From the NCBI GenBank assembly GCA_036005125.1, contig DASYQV010000033.1, positions 1-21,668 of the forward strand: a stretch of DNA of 21,668 nt, written 5' to 3'. A program made the translations under genes and the position numbers. This DNA comes from DASYQV01 sp036005125. Its GTDB lineage: Bacteria > Acidobacteriota > Vicinamibacteria > Vicinamibacterales > UBA2999. The notes beneath the pieces were generated by a model, which saw nothing but the letters and a program-made list of their open reading frames with translations, was not told the DNA's origin and did no database searches. Of this stretch, positions 13,829-20,905 are shown one piece after another. Each line of letters begins with the position of its first letter. Position 1 is the first letter of the stretch.

Positions 13829-13855
13829 TAATCGGGCACCCCGACGGGTTCTTTA
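13829..13855 (-). promoter_or_regulatory. Sigma-28 (FliA) promoter of the upstream flagellin
   Basis: On the minus strand TAAA (13855-13852), exactly 15 bases, then CCCGATTA (13836-13829), differing from consensus GCCGATAA at two positions. It is 82 bases from the start codon. Confidence 0.8.
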
Positions 13856-13936
13856 ATGGCCCGGCTTAAGGCTCAAGACTCAGCGCTTCAGGCCTGTTGC
13901 GCGGGTCCTGTCGAACCCGCGCGGTCGGACCCGAGC

Positions 13937-14039
13937 TCTAACCAGCCAAGGGGCTCCGCCCCTTGATATCTTCCACCCCAACGAGCCAAAAACGCGCGTT
14001 GGGGACCCCGGACCGGGCCGAGCCCCTCGGCTGGTTAGA
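13937..14039. repeat. Nested palindrome, second composite repeat (part 1)
   Basis: Outer arms of 19 bp (13937-13955 and 14021-14039, one mismatch) begin TCTAACCAGCC. Inside are two more hairpins: AAGGGGC-TCC-GCCCCTT (13948-13964, competing with the outer stem) and CCCCAACG with CGTTGGGG (13976-13983, 13997-14004). The left arm and CTTGATATC core match the elements at 1904 and 3132. Confidence 0.85.
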
Positions 14040-14043
14040 CCAG

Positions 14044-14131
14044 CATCTTTTGGCGCGTTTCGCGCGCCTAGCCCGTTATGCGGTCGCACAACGCGTACAA
14101 AATTCGCGTTTCGGGCCGCATAACCAGCTAG
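14044..14131. repeat. Second composite repeat (parts 2 and 3)
   Basis: One hairpin unit CTTTT-GGCGCG-TTT-CGCGCGCC (about 14047-14068) is followed by the inverted repeat GTTATGCGG (14075-14083) with CCGCATAAC (14116-14124), and short outer CTAG arms (14068-14071, 14128-14131). Order and orientation are the same as at 3190-3329, where the hairpin unit is present three times. Confidence 0.85.
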
Positions 14132-14163
14132 GCCCTGAGCCTTCCCGTCGGCTCGCCGGCCCC

Positions 14164-14183
14164 GGTGACGGAGCGCCGTCACC
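14164..14183. terminator. Small GC hairpin upstream of the nonulosonate operon
   Basis: GGTGACGG and CCGTCACC form an 8-bp stem with loop AGCG. There is no T-run. It may insulate the operon from the repeat region; no stronger claim is possible. Confidence 0.35.
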
Positions 14184-14202
14184 CGGCCCTCCGCGCTGAG
14201 AT

Positions 14203-14229
14203 CGAATTTCCTGCGGAATCTGCCGATTG
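14203..14229 (+). promoter_or_regulatory. Possible sigma-28 promoter for the nonulosonate-motAB operon
   Basis: The -10 box GCCGATTG (14222-14229) is close to the FliA consensus GCCGATAA, with exactly 15 bases to CGAA (14203-14206) in place of TAAA. It is 58 bases before ATG 14288 and is followed by an 8-bp inverted repeat (14232-14239 with 14252-14259). The -35 match is poor, so this is tentative. Confidence 0.35.
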
Positions 14230-14287
14230 AGTACCGAGCGCCGGTGAACCGGCTCGGTATTCGGGTTGCAAATTCGGCGGCTGACCC

Positions 14288-15493
14288 ATGACACCGCGAA
14301 CGTCCACGGACACGGCGGGGATACCGCTGCGGGCACAGACTGCCGCCGCCGCGCCCGGGGTGTCGTTTGCGCCGCCCGCCATCGGAGAGCGGGAAATCGC
14401 GGAGGTCGTGGCGACGCTGGAATCCGGCTGGCTGTCCACCGGGCCGCGCGTCAAGCAGTTCGAGCGGGCGTTCGCCGACTATGTGGGCGCCGCGCATGCC
14501 GTCGCGGTGAACTCGTGTACGGCGGCCCTGCACCTGTCGTTATTGGCATCGAAGGTCGGGGCAGGCGACGAGGTCATCACGACGCCGCTGACGTTCTGCG
14601 CCACCGCGAACGTGGTGATCCATACGGGCGCCACGCCGGTATTCGCGGACATCGATCCGATTTCGCTCAACCTGGATCCGCTCGCGGCCGGGGACGCGGT
14701 CACGCGGCGCACCAGAGCGATCGTGCCGGTGCACTACGCCGGGAACCCGGCCGACATGGGCGCGTTCGAGGCTCTGGCCCGCACGCACGGTCTGCGGCTC
14801 ATCGAGGACGCGGCCCACTGCGTGGAGGGCGTCGCCGAGGGGCGCAAGGTGGGCTCGATCGGCGACTTCACCTGTTTCAGTTTTTACGCGACGAAGAACC
14901 TCACCACCGGCGAGGGTGGCATGGTGACGACTGACGACGAAGACGCCGCCGCGTTCATGCGGGTCGCGTCGCTGCACGGCATGAGCCATGACGCGTGGGC
15001 CCGCTACGCGCCGGGCGCCACCGCGCAGTACGACGTCGTCATGCCGGGGTTCAAGTACAACATGATGGACATTCAGGCTGCGATCGGGCTGCACCAGCTC
15101 GCGCGCCTGACCGAGCTGCACGGGAGACGGTCCGCAATCTGGGCGCAGTATGACGCCGGGTTCGCGGACCTCCCGCTGCGGTTGCCGACGCCCGTCGACG
15201 CCGGAAGCGTGCACGCCAGGCACCTCTATACGGTGCTCGTCGACGAAGCGGCGACGGGCATGTCCCGCGACACCCTCCAGACACGGCTGCGCAATCGCGG
15301 CGTGTCGACCAGCATTCATTTTCGAGCGCTGCACCTTCATCCCTATTACGAGGAGCGATTCGGCCTGCGCCGCGGAATGTTCCCGGTGGCGGAAGCCGTG
15401 TCCGACACCACGCTGTCACTGCCGCTTTCGGCCGCCATGCCGGCCTCGGCAGTCGATCGTGTCATCGAGGCGGTCCATGAAGTCCTGCGCTGA
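14288..15493 (+). CDS. DegT/DnrJ/EryC1 family sugar-nucleotide aminotransferase (PseC/SpsC-like)
   Basis: This 401-aa PLP enzyme belongs to the sugar aminotransferase fold. The N-terminal motif SGWLSTGPRVKQFE (46-59), the cofactor-contact DAAH (174-177) and the Schiff-base lysine K203 in YATKNLTTGEGGM are all present. The C-terminal GFKYNMMDIQAAIGL and the late HLHPYYEERF segment are also typical. It would transfer an amino group from glutamate to a 4-keto sugar nucleotide, producing the 4-amino sugar of a 2,4-diamino-trideoxyhexose, as PseC or the spore-coat protein SpsC is thought to do. ArnB-type and other 4-keto substrates are possible by sequence alone; the neighbours favour a nonulosonate route. 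ATG 14288 leaves a 25-residue tail before the conserved region, and the ribosome site is weak. The 3' end overlaps the next gene by 17 bases. No 4,6-dehydratase lies beside it. Confidence 0.85.
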   Translation: MTPRTSTDTAGIPLRAQTAAAAPGVSFAPPAIGEREIAEVVATLESGWLSTGPRVKQFERAFADYVGAAHAVAVNSCTAALHLSLLASKVGAGDEVITTPLTFCATANVVIHTGATPVFADIDPISLNLDPLAAGDAVTRRTRAIVPVHYAGNPADMGAFEALARTHGLRLIEDAAHCVEGVAEGRKVGSIGDFTCFSFYATKNLTTGEGGMVTTDDEDAAAFMRVASLHGMSHDAWARYAPGATAQYDVVMPGFKYNMMDIQAAIGLHQLARLTELHGRRSAIWAQYDAGFADLPLRLPTPVDAGSVHARHLYTVLVDEAATGMSRDTLQTRLRNRGVSTSIHFRALHLHPYYEERFGLRRGMFPVAEAVSDTTLSLPLSAAMPASAVDRVIEAVHEVLR

Positions 15494-16484
15494 CCTTCGT
15501 GTGCTGTTCCGCGCTCCGGCAGGGGCACGGCGGGGATTCGGGCACCTCGTACGCTGCCGCTCCCTGGCGCGCGCCCTCGGCGTGCGGCCGCTCATTGCGC
15601 TTCGTGGCACCTCGGACGCCGTGCACACGGCAGTCTCGCTCGGCTGCGACGTCGTGCGCGGGCCGGCCTCGAAGCTGATTGGCGCGCTGCGGCCCGATGT
15701 GCTCGTCGTCGACGACCCGATTGCGGGCGACGCGAAGCGGTGGATTGACGCCGCGCGGCGCGCCGGGTGTGTGGTGGTGAGCGTCCACGACCTCGGACTC
15801 GGGTGCCTCGACGCGGATCTCATCGTCGATGGCAGCGTCACGCTGTGGCCGGCGGCGGGTCGCGGCGAGCTTCTGACCGGCCCGCGGTACGCGGTGCTCG
15901 ACCCGGTCTTCTCGCGCGAGGCCGACGACCAGACACTCGATGCGAACCTGCACCGCGCGCAGGAGCCGCGCATGCCGCAGGTGCTGATCGCGCTCGGCGG
16001 TGGACCGCGCACGGAACTGGCCCGTGAGATTGCCCACGTGCTCGTCGGAATGGAACCGCGCGTCGACGTGCGGATTGCGGGAGGATTCCTCGCGCCGTCG
16101 GCACCGCGCCAGCCGCACGTCACCTGGGTCGGACCGCGCCGCGGCCTGGTCCACGAGCTCGTGCGCGCTGATGTCGCGGTCGTCGGTGGCGGGGTCTCGC
16201 TGTACGAGGCCTGCGCGTCAGGTGTGGCCACCGTCGGGGTGCCCGTCGTCGACGCACAGCGCCCGACCGTGGCAGCGTTCGTGAACCGTGGCGCCGCGCT
16301 CGGCGTCGCCGAGCACGAGGATGTGCGGCCCGAGACGGTTGCAACGGACGCGCTCGCGCTGCTGGCGGACGCGGCGCTGCGCCGCCGGCTGGCGCGCAAG
16401 GCGCGCCAGCTCGTGGACGGCAAGGGCGCGCTGCGCGTCGCCGCCGCGATCGCGCGGGTTGCCGAGGCCAATCGACGGAATTAG
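15477..16484 (+). CDS. PseG/SpsG-like nucleotide-sugar hydrolase
   Basis: This 335-aa GT-B-fold protein belongs to the PseG/SpsG group. The N-terminus LRVLFRAPAGARRGFGHLVR carries the family Gly-x-Gly-His-x-x-Arg element with the catalytic-type histidine (H23). The C-terminal half has LIALGGGPRTEL and VGGGVSLYEACASGVATVGV, the nucleotide-binding loop. PseG releases UDP from UDP-2,4-diacetamido-2,4,6-trideoxy-altrose to give the free sugar that the synthase condenses with phosphoenolpyruvate. It is more diverged than textbook PseG: the usual Asn-Gln pair after the loop appears as Ala-Gln-Arg-Pro. ATG 15477 overlaps the aminotransferase by 17 bases and has GAGGCGG just upstream. It is followed by 145 bases with a twin-hairpin repeat before the HAD gene, the only real gap in the operon. 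Confidence 0.75.
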   Translation: MKSCADLRVLFRAPAGARRGFGHLVRCRSLARALGVRPLIALRGTSDAVHTAVSLGCDVVRGPASKLIGALRPDVLVVDDPIAGDAKRWIDAARRAGCVVVSVHDLGLGCLDADLIVDGSVTLWPAAGRGELLTGPRYAVLDPVFSREADDQTLDANLHRAQEPRMPQVLIALGGGPRTELAREIAHVLVGMEPRVDVRIAGGFLAPSAPRQPHVTWVGPRRGLVHELVRADVAVVGGGVSLYEACASGVATVGVPVVDAQRPTVAAFVNRGAALGVAEHEDVRPETVATDALALLADAALRRRLARKARQLVDGKGALRVAAAIARVAEANRRN

Positions 16485-16490
16485 GCAAAC

Positions 16491-16554
16491 GTACGTAGGC
16501 CGGGTCTTTAGACCCGGCCCAGGCGAGCCGCATCTAAAGATGCGGCCTACGTAC
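16491..16554. repeat. Twin-hairpin inverted repeat
   Basis: Outer 11-bp arms GTACGTAGGCC (16491-16501) and GGCCTACGTAC (16544-16554) enclose two hairpins: GGCCGGGTC-TTTA-GACCCGGCC (16498-16519) and GCCGCATC-TAAA-GATGCGGC (16527-16546). It could fold as a cruciform. It begins 7 bases after the PseG-like stop and may attenuate transcription into the distal operon genes or be a dispersed repeat. A related single hairpin lies at 2467-2491. Confidence 0.85.
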
Positions 16555-16629
16555 ACAAGCCTACGCGCGCTGAGAGCGCGACGCAGATACCTGCTACTAC
16601 GACAACGAGAGAGGAACCGGGACCGTACG

Positions 16630-17313
16630 ATGCACGGAATTATCTTCGACCTCGACGACACGCTGTATCCCAGGGAACGCTTCATCCACAGCGGGATGGC
16701 GGCCGTGTCGCGGCACGTGGAGCAGGCCTGGGGCATCCCGGCCGACGCGGCGTTTGCGACGCTGTTCCACGCGACCACACGCGGCCGCCGCGGCATGGAA
16801 TTCCAGGAGCTGTGCCAGCGTCACTCGCTGCCCACCGAAGCGCTGCCCGGGCTCGTGCAGGTGTTCCGCTCGCATCTCCCGAACCTGTGGCCTTCGCACG
16901 GGGCTGTCGCGATGCTCCAGGCGCTGCGCGCCGAGGGATGGCGCATCGCCATCCTGACGAACGGGCTGCCGCACGTGCAGGCCGCCAAGATTCGCGCGCT
17001 CGGCCTCCGTGCGCTCGTCGACCACATCGTGTATGCGGAAGAGTACGCCGAAGGCGGCAAGCCCGCCCGCGGGCCCTTCCTCGAAGTGCTCCGCCGTCTC
17101 GGGATCCCGGCGGACCAGTGCGTGTGCGTGGGCGACGATCCGCGCAACGATATCCAGGGCGCCCGCGCGCTCGGCATCAGGACGATTCGCGTGGCGCGTC
17201 CGGGCGTGAAGCCCGCGGCCGATGCAGAAGCCGACGCCGTCGTGCACATGGTGGCCGACGTGCCCGCGCGCGCCGCTGCGCTCGTGGAAATGGTGACCGC
17301 ACATGTTGCGTGA
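16630..17313 (+). CDS. HAD-superfamily phosphatase in the nonulosonate operon
   Basis: This is a 227-aa HAD hydrolase with a helical C1 cap. The motifs are complete: nucleophile DLDDT (residues 7-11), Thr110 in AILTNG, Lys144 in GGKPARGPF, and the acidic pair in VGDDPRNDI (167-175). ATG 16630 is preferred since the protein then begins directly at the motif I strand (MHGIIFDLDDT); AGAGGAA lies about 12 bases upstream. The open frame extends far upstream but into the PseG-like gene in another frame. It overlaps the synthase gene by 11 bases. Placement beside a NeuB-like synthase suggests removal of phosphate from a sugar or nonulosonate 9-phosphate, as the mammalian-type NANP does, or dephosphorylation of another intermediate. 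The textbook Pse and Leg routes have no HAD step, so the role is open. Confidence 0.85.
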   Translation: MHGIIFDLDDTLYPRERFIHSGMAAVSRHVEQAWGIPADAAFATLFHATTRGRRGMEFQELCQRHSLPTEALPGLVQVFRSHLPNLWPSHGAVAMLQALRAEGWRIAILTNGLPHVQAAKIRALGLRALVDHIVYAEEYAEGGKPARGPFLEVLRRLGIPADQCVCVGDDPRNDIQGARALGIRTIRVARPGVKPAADAEADAVVHMVADVPARAAALVEMVTAHVA

Positions 17314-18349
17314 AATCGGCGGCCGGCGCATCGGCGCGGCATCACCGGTGTTCGTCATCGCGGAGATCGGGCTGAATCATGGCGGCTCGGTCGCCCGGGC
17401 GGTGGAGCTCGTGGACGCGGCAGCGACTGCGGGCGCGAGCGCCATCAAGCTGCAGACGCTCGTGGCCAACCGCCTCGTCGCGCCGATGTGCCCCGCGCCG
17501 GCGCACGTCAAGGCGGCCTCGCTCCAGGAATTCTTCAGCACGTTCGAGCTCGATTGGGACGCGCACCGCACCGTGATTGCGCGCGCCCGCAGGCACGGTC
17601 TCGCCGTCATGACGACCCCGTTCGCCGAGGAGGTCGTTCCCACCCTGCAGTCGCTGCAGTTCGACGCGTACAAGATCGCGAGCGGTGACGTGACCTACGA
17701 CGGCCTGATAACCGCGGTCGCCGACACTGGCCGTCCGATGGTGATCTCGTCGGGCATGAGCAATCTCGAAGAGGTCGGCCGCGCGCTGCGCGTCGCCCGC
17801 AGGGGCGGCGCCGATCAGATCGCGGTGCTGCAGTGCGTGTCCGCGTACCCGGCGCCGCTCGAATCGCAGAACCTGCGCGCCATCAAGACACTGGCGGACG
17901 CCTTCGGTCTGCCCACCGGTCTCTCCGATCACGGGAGCGGCCTGGCTTCGGCCGCCGCCGCCGTCGCGCTCGGCGCCGTGATCTACGAGCGCCATCTCGT
18001 GCTCGAGAACGACCAGACCGCTATCGATCGCGCCGTCTCCAGCACGCCTTCGGAGCTCAAGGCGATTGTGCAGGCGATGGATCAGGTCCGTCTCGGCCTG
18101 GGCACCGGCGTCAAGGTGTGCCAGCGCGCCGAGGCCGTGAACGTGACTGCCAGCCGCCGCGGTCTCTACGCTGCGCGACCGCTTCGCGCTGGAGAGGTCG
18201 TCACCCGAGGCGACGTCGTGGCGCTGCGGCCCGCCTCCACCATGGCTCCATCGGAGCTCCACACGCTGATTGGTTTCACGCTGACGCGCGATATTGCGGC
18301 GGGCGCGGCATTCTCTCCCGCTGACGTGGCGGTCTCGAGCACCACATGA
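17303..18349 (+). CDS. NeuB/PseI/SpsE-like nonulosonic acid synthase
   Basis: This 348-aa protein has the two NeuB domains. The TIM barrel (1-265) carries EIGLNH (21-26), KLQ (49-51), TTPF (104-107), KIASGD (124-129), SDH (208-210) and the second metal histidine in ERHL (H231). The C-terminal SAF (antifreeze-like) domain spans about 285-345. Members condense phosphoenolpyruvate with a 2-acetamido or 2,4-diacetamido hexose to form sialic, pseudaminic or legionaminic acid, with a metal held by the two histidines, both present here. One difference: the motif usually ending Gly-Pro-Asp-His after ExHL reads Ala-Ile-Asp-Arg (240-243). ATG 17303 overlaps the HAD gene by 11 bases; the stop overlaps the ATP-grasp start as ATGA. 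The exact product (Pse, Leg or another) cannot be fixed from the sequence. Confidence 0.9.
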   Translation: MLREIGGRRIGAASPVFVIAEIGLNHGGSVARAVELVDAAATAGASAIKLQTLVANRLVAPMCPAPAHVKAASLQEFFSTFELDWDAHRTVIARARRHGLAVMTTPFAEEVVPTLQSLQFDAYKIASGDVTYDGLITAVADTGRPMVISSGMSNLEEVGRALRVARRGGADQIAVLQCVSAYPAPLESQNLRAIKTLADAFGLPTGLSDHGSGLASAAAAVALGAVIYERHLVLENDQTAIDRAVSSTPSELKAIVQAMDQVRLGLGTGVKVCQRAEAVNVTASRRGLYAARPLRAGEVVTRGDVVALRPASTMAPSELHTLIGFTLTRDIAAGAAFSPADVAVSSTT

Positions 18350-19362
18350 CACCGACCAACGTGCTGATCACCGCCGCGTCGCGCCGCGTGCCGCTCGTGC
18401 AGGCGTTCAAGACTGCCCTCAGGAGCCTCGGCGTTCCCGGCACCGTGATCGTCACGGACGTCAACCCGCTCTCGCCGGCCGTCCATTTCGGCGGCCGGGC
18501 GTACCGCGTGCCGCTTGCCACGGATCCGTCGTACATCGACGAGCTCGTGGCCATCTGCCAGGCCGAGCGCGTACGCCTCGTCGTGCCGACCATCGACGAC
18601 GAGCTGGTCGTGTTCGGCGCGTCCCGGCAGGCCTTTGCGGACATCGGCGCCGTCGCGGCCTGTTCGCCGGAGGAAACGGCGGCCCTCTGCAACGACAAGT
18701 ACGCGACGTGCCATCACCTGATCGCGAAGGGCGTACCGGCCGCGCAGTCCTGGCTCCCGTCGGAGCTGCCGGCCGACGTGACGCTGCCGCTCTTCATCAA
18801 GCCGCGCGGCGGCCGCGGCGGCGTGGCCGCGTTTCCGGTGCGGACGCGGAAGGAGCTGGCGTTCTTCAGCGAGTACGTCGACACACCGGTCGTGCAGGAG
18901 TTCCTCGAAGGTCCGGAATACACGATCGACGTGCTCTGCGACTTCAACGGAAAGCCGCTGTCGATCGTGCCGCGCGAGCGCGTGGTCATCCGCGCGGGCG
19001 TCATCGATCGCGGCCGCACGGTGAAGTCGGCGGCGTTGATCGAGCTTGCCGAGCGCGCGTGCGCCGCGCTGACCTTTGCGGGCCCGATCAACATCCAGTG
19101 CCGGATGCGCGACGGCCAGCCCGTGATTTTCGAGATCAACCCGCGATTCTCCGGCGGCATCCCGCTGACGATTGCCGCCGGCGCCGACTTCCCGAAGCTC
19201 CTCGTCAAGCTGGCGATGGGCTCTGAGGTGGAACCGGCCATTGGCCGCTTCAAGGACAACCTCTGGATGACCAACTACGAAGCGTCAGTGTTCCTCGACG
19301 CCTCGCAGCTCCGGATGACGTCGCTCGCCGAGCGCGGCATCCGGATCGGCGAGGTGGCCTGA
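18346..19362 (+). CDS. ATP-grasp enzyme (CarB/PylC-like) in the nonulosonate operon
   Basis: This 338-aa protein has the ATP-grasp plan: an N-terminal Rossmann-like pre-domain (1-110, VLITAASRRVPLVQAF), a lysine- and glycine-rich nucleotide loop (FIKPRGGRGG, 150-159), EFLEGPEYTIDV (185-196) and the metal-binding FEINPRFSGG (262-271). Such enzymes activate a carboxylate with ATP and join it to an amine or other nucleophile. The closest look-alikes are carbamoyl-phosphate-synthase large-subunit-like proteins in surface-sugar clusters. Locked between the synthase (4-base overlap) and the cytidylyltransferase (1-base overlap), it probably modifies the nonulosonate or its precursor, for example by forming an amide from an amino acid and a sugar amine; that is inference. 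It could replace the missing N-acetyltransferase step. The fold is certain, the substrate unknown. Confidence 0.85.
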   Translation: MTPTNVLITAASRRVPLVQAFKTALRSLGVPGTVIVTDVNPLSPAVHFGGRAYRVPLATDPSYIDELVAICQAERVRLVVPTIDDELVVFGASRQAFADIGAVAACSPEETAALCNDKYATCHHLIAKGVPAAQSWLPSELPADVTLPLFIKPRGGRGGVAAFPVRTRKELAFFSEYVDTPVVQEFLEGPEYTIDVLCDFNGKPLSIVPRERVVIRAGVIDRGRTVKSAALIELAERACAALTFAGPINIQCRMRDGQPVIFEINPRFSGGIPLTIAAGADFPKLLVKLAMGSEVEPAIGRFKDNLWMTNYEASVFLDASQLRMTSLAERGIRIGEVA

Positions 19363-20054
19363 TGCGGACACGCGACGGGATCATCCTGCAGGCCAGGTTC
19401 GCGTCGACGCGGCTGCCCGGCAAGGCGCTCGAGCGCATCGGCTCGCGCACGCTGCTCGAGCACTGCCTTGCCCGCCTGCTGTCGGCAGGCGTCGCCCAGG
19501 TGGTCCTCGCCACGACAACCAACGCCGAGGACGACGCGCTGGCCGTCGTCGCGAGGCGAATGGGAGTGAGCGTGTTCCGGGGAGATGCCACCGACGTGCT
19601 GGGCCGGTATACAGCCGCGGCCGCCGAGTTCGGTTTCGATCACGTCATTCGCGCGACAGGCGACAACCCTGCGGTCGATATCGGCGGGCCCGGGCGGCTG
19701 CTGGGGGCGCTACGCGCGAACGCGGTCGATTACGTCTGGGAAGACGGGCTGCCGTACGGGGGCGCCGTCGAAGCGATGACCGCCGCGGCGCTGCGGCATG
19801 CGGCTCAGGCTGCAACACACCCCGAGGATCGCGAGCACGTCACGCCGTACATCCGGCGCGGCACGCAGCGGTTCCGGATTCTACAGATGACCGCCCCGGC
19901 GCCGCTCTGTCGGCCGGACGTGCGCGTCACCGTTGACACACCGGACGATCTCACGCGGATGCGTGAGCTCTTCGCCAGAACCGGCACGGAGAACCCTACG
20001 TTGCGTCAGATTATCGAGGCGGCTGGACGGCCGCAGCGTGCGGGGGTGGCGTAA
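19362..20054 (+). CDS. SpsF-like cytidylyltransferase (CMP-nonulosonate synthetase)
   Basis: This 230-aa protein begins with the CTP-binding signature of the NeuA/KdsB/SpsF family, ILQARFASTRLPGKAL (8-23), and has a metal-site segment RATGDNPAVD (97-106) and VTVDTPDDL near residue 190. It would activate the nonulosonic acid with CTP to give the CMP-sugar donor for a glycosyltransferase. It is nearer the SpsF subgroup than classical NeuA or PseF, in line with the SpsC, SpsE and SpsG resemblance of its neighbours. ATG 19362 shares one base with the ATP-grasp stop (TGATG), and its stop overlaps motA as TAATG, so translation is probably coupled across all three. The order and coupling imply that the sugar is needed together with the motor. 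Confidence 0.85.
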   Translation: MRTRDGIILQARFASTRLPGKALERIGSRTLLEHCLARLLSAGVAQVVLATTTNAEDDALAVVARRMGVSVFRGDATDVLGRYTAAAAEFGFDHVIRATGDNPAVDIGGPGRLLGALRANAVDYVWEDGLPYGGAVEAMTAAALRHAAQAATHPEDREHVTPYIRRGTQRFRILQMTAPAPLCRPDVRVTVDTPDDLTRMRELFARTGTENPTLRQIIEAAGRPQRAGVA

Positions 20055-20905
20055 TGGCCGCTGCTCGCTCTTCAGGGCACGGCCGGCGCCGTCTGGATCT
20101 CGCGTCCATCCTTGCGCTGCCGGTCGGCATCATCGTGGTGCTCGTCGGTCAGGCGATCGAGGGCGGCGCGATGCGCTCGCTCCTCCAGGGCGCCGCGGCG
20201 CTCATCGTCTTTGGCGGCACGCTCGGCGCCGTCCTCATCAGCTTTTCGCCGGCGGAAGTGTGGCGAGCCGTCCGTGCCGCCGCCGCCACGTTTACGGCGG
20301 CCGACGACGACGCGACCTCTGTGACGGCGAGGCTGGTCGGCCTTTCGATCATCGCACACCGCAAGGGGCTGCTCGCGCTCGACTCGGAAATCGACACGAT
20401 CGAGGATCCGTTCCTCCGGACCGGCCTCACGCTGGCCGTCGACGACACGTCATCCGAGACGCTGCGCGAGATGCTTGGCCTCGAGATGGCCATGCGCGCG
20501 GCTGACGATGACGCGCCGGCGCGCGTGTTCGACGCGGCGGCCGGATACGCGCCCACGCTCGGCATCCTCGGCGCGGTGCTCGGCCTGATCCAGGTCATGG
20601 AGCATCTGACCGCGCCGGGCTCGCTCGGGTCGGGCATCGCGGTTGCGTTCGTCGCGACGGTGTACGGCGTCGGCTCGGCGAATCTGATCTTTCTGCCGAT
20701 CGCGGGCCGGCTGCGCGAGCGCGGTCAGCTCGCGGCGCGGCGCCGCGAGCTCGTGGCCGAGGGGATCGCCGCGATCGGTCAGCAGCAGCATCCGCGCATG
20801 GTGGCGCAGAAGCTGCGCGCGTTCGCCGGCACAGGGCTGCGGGTCGACGACGTCGCGGCGCGGCTGTCCACCAAGCCCTCGGAAGCGATTCGGGTGCCCG
20901 CGTGA
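20054..20905 (+). CDS. motA: Flagellar stator protein MotA
   Basis: This 283-aa protein is normal for MotA/PomA. It has four membrane segments (about 15-34, 42-63, 164-186, 195-218) and a large cytoplasmic loop between TM2 and TM3. The loop keeps the charged motif (HRKGLLALDSEI, about 102-113) that contacts FliG. The TM3 proline (P167 in YAPTLGILGAVLGLI) and the TM4 region (GIAVAFVATVYGVGSANLIFLP cut at P215) are conserved. MotA5-MotB2 uses ion flow to turn the rotor. ATG 20054 overlaps the cytidylyltransferase stop by one base. It overlaps motB by four bases (GTGA). Presence in the same transcription unit as sugar-biosynthesis genes is unusual. Confidence 0.95.
   Translation: MAAARSSGHGRRRLDLASILALPVGIIVVLVGQAIEGGAMRSLLQGAAALIVFGGTLGAVLISFSPAEVWRAVRAAAATFTAADDDATSVTARLVGLSIIAHRKGLLALDSEIDTIEDPFLRTGLTLAVDDTSSETLREMLGLEMAMRAADDDAPARVFDAAAGYAPTLGILGAVLGLIQVMEHLTAPGSLGSGIAVAFVATVYGVGSANLIFLPIAGRLRERGQLAARRRELVAEGIAAIGQQQHPRMVAQKLRAFAGTGLRVDDVAARLSTKPSEAIRVPA

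Larger units (their letters stand above)
11715..13861 (-). repeat. Tandem duplication of a 1.14-kb flagellin transcription unit
   Basis: Bases about 11715-12717 and 12859-13861 are homologous end to end: 3' hairpin, coding sequence, ribosome site, two leader hairpins and sigma-28 promoter are all duplicated at a 1144-1145 base offset. The 140 bases between the copies (about 12718-12858) show no homology and no other feature. Confidence 0.9.

Noticed and set aside
13936..14040. Palindrome ending GTTAGAC as an integron attC site
   Set aside because: The right end fits GTTRRRY and the length is in range, but the left end CTCTAAC breaks RYYYAAC, the copies at 1904 and 3132 do not fit, and there is no integrase or cassette series.
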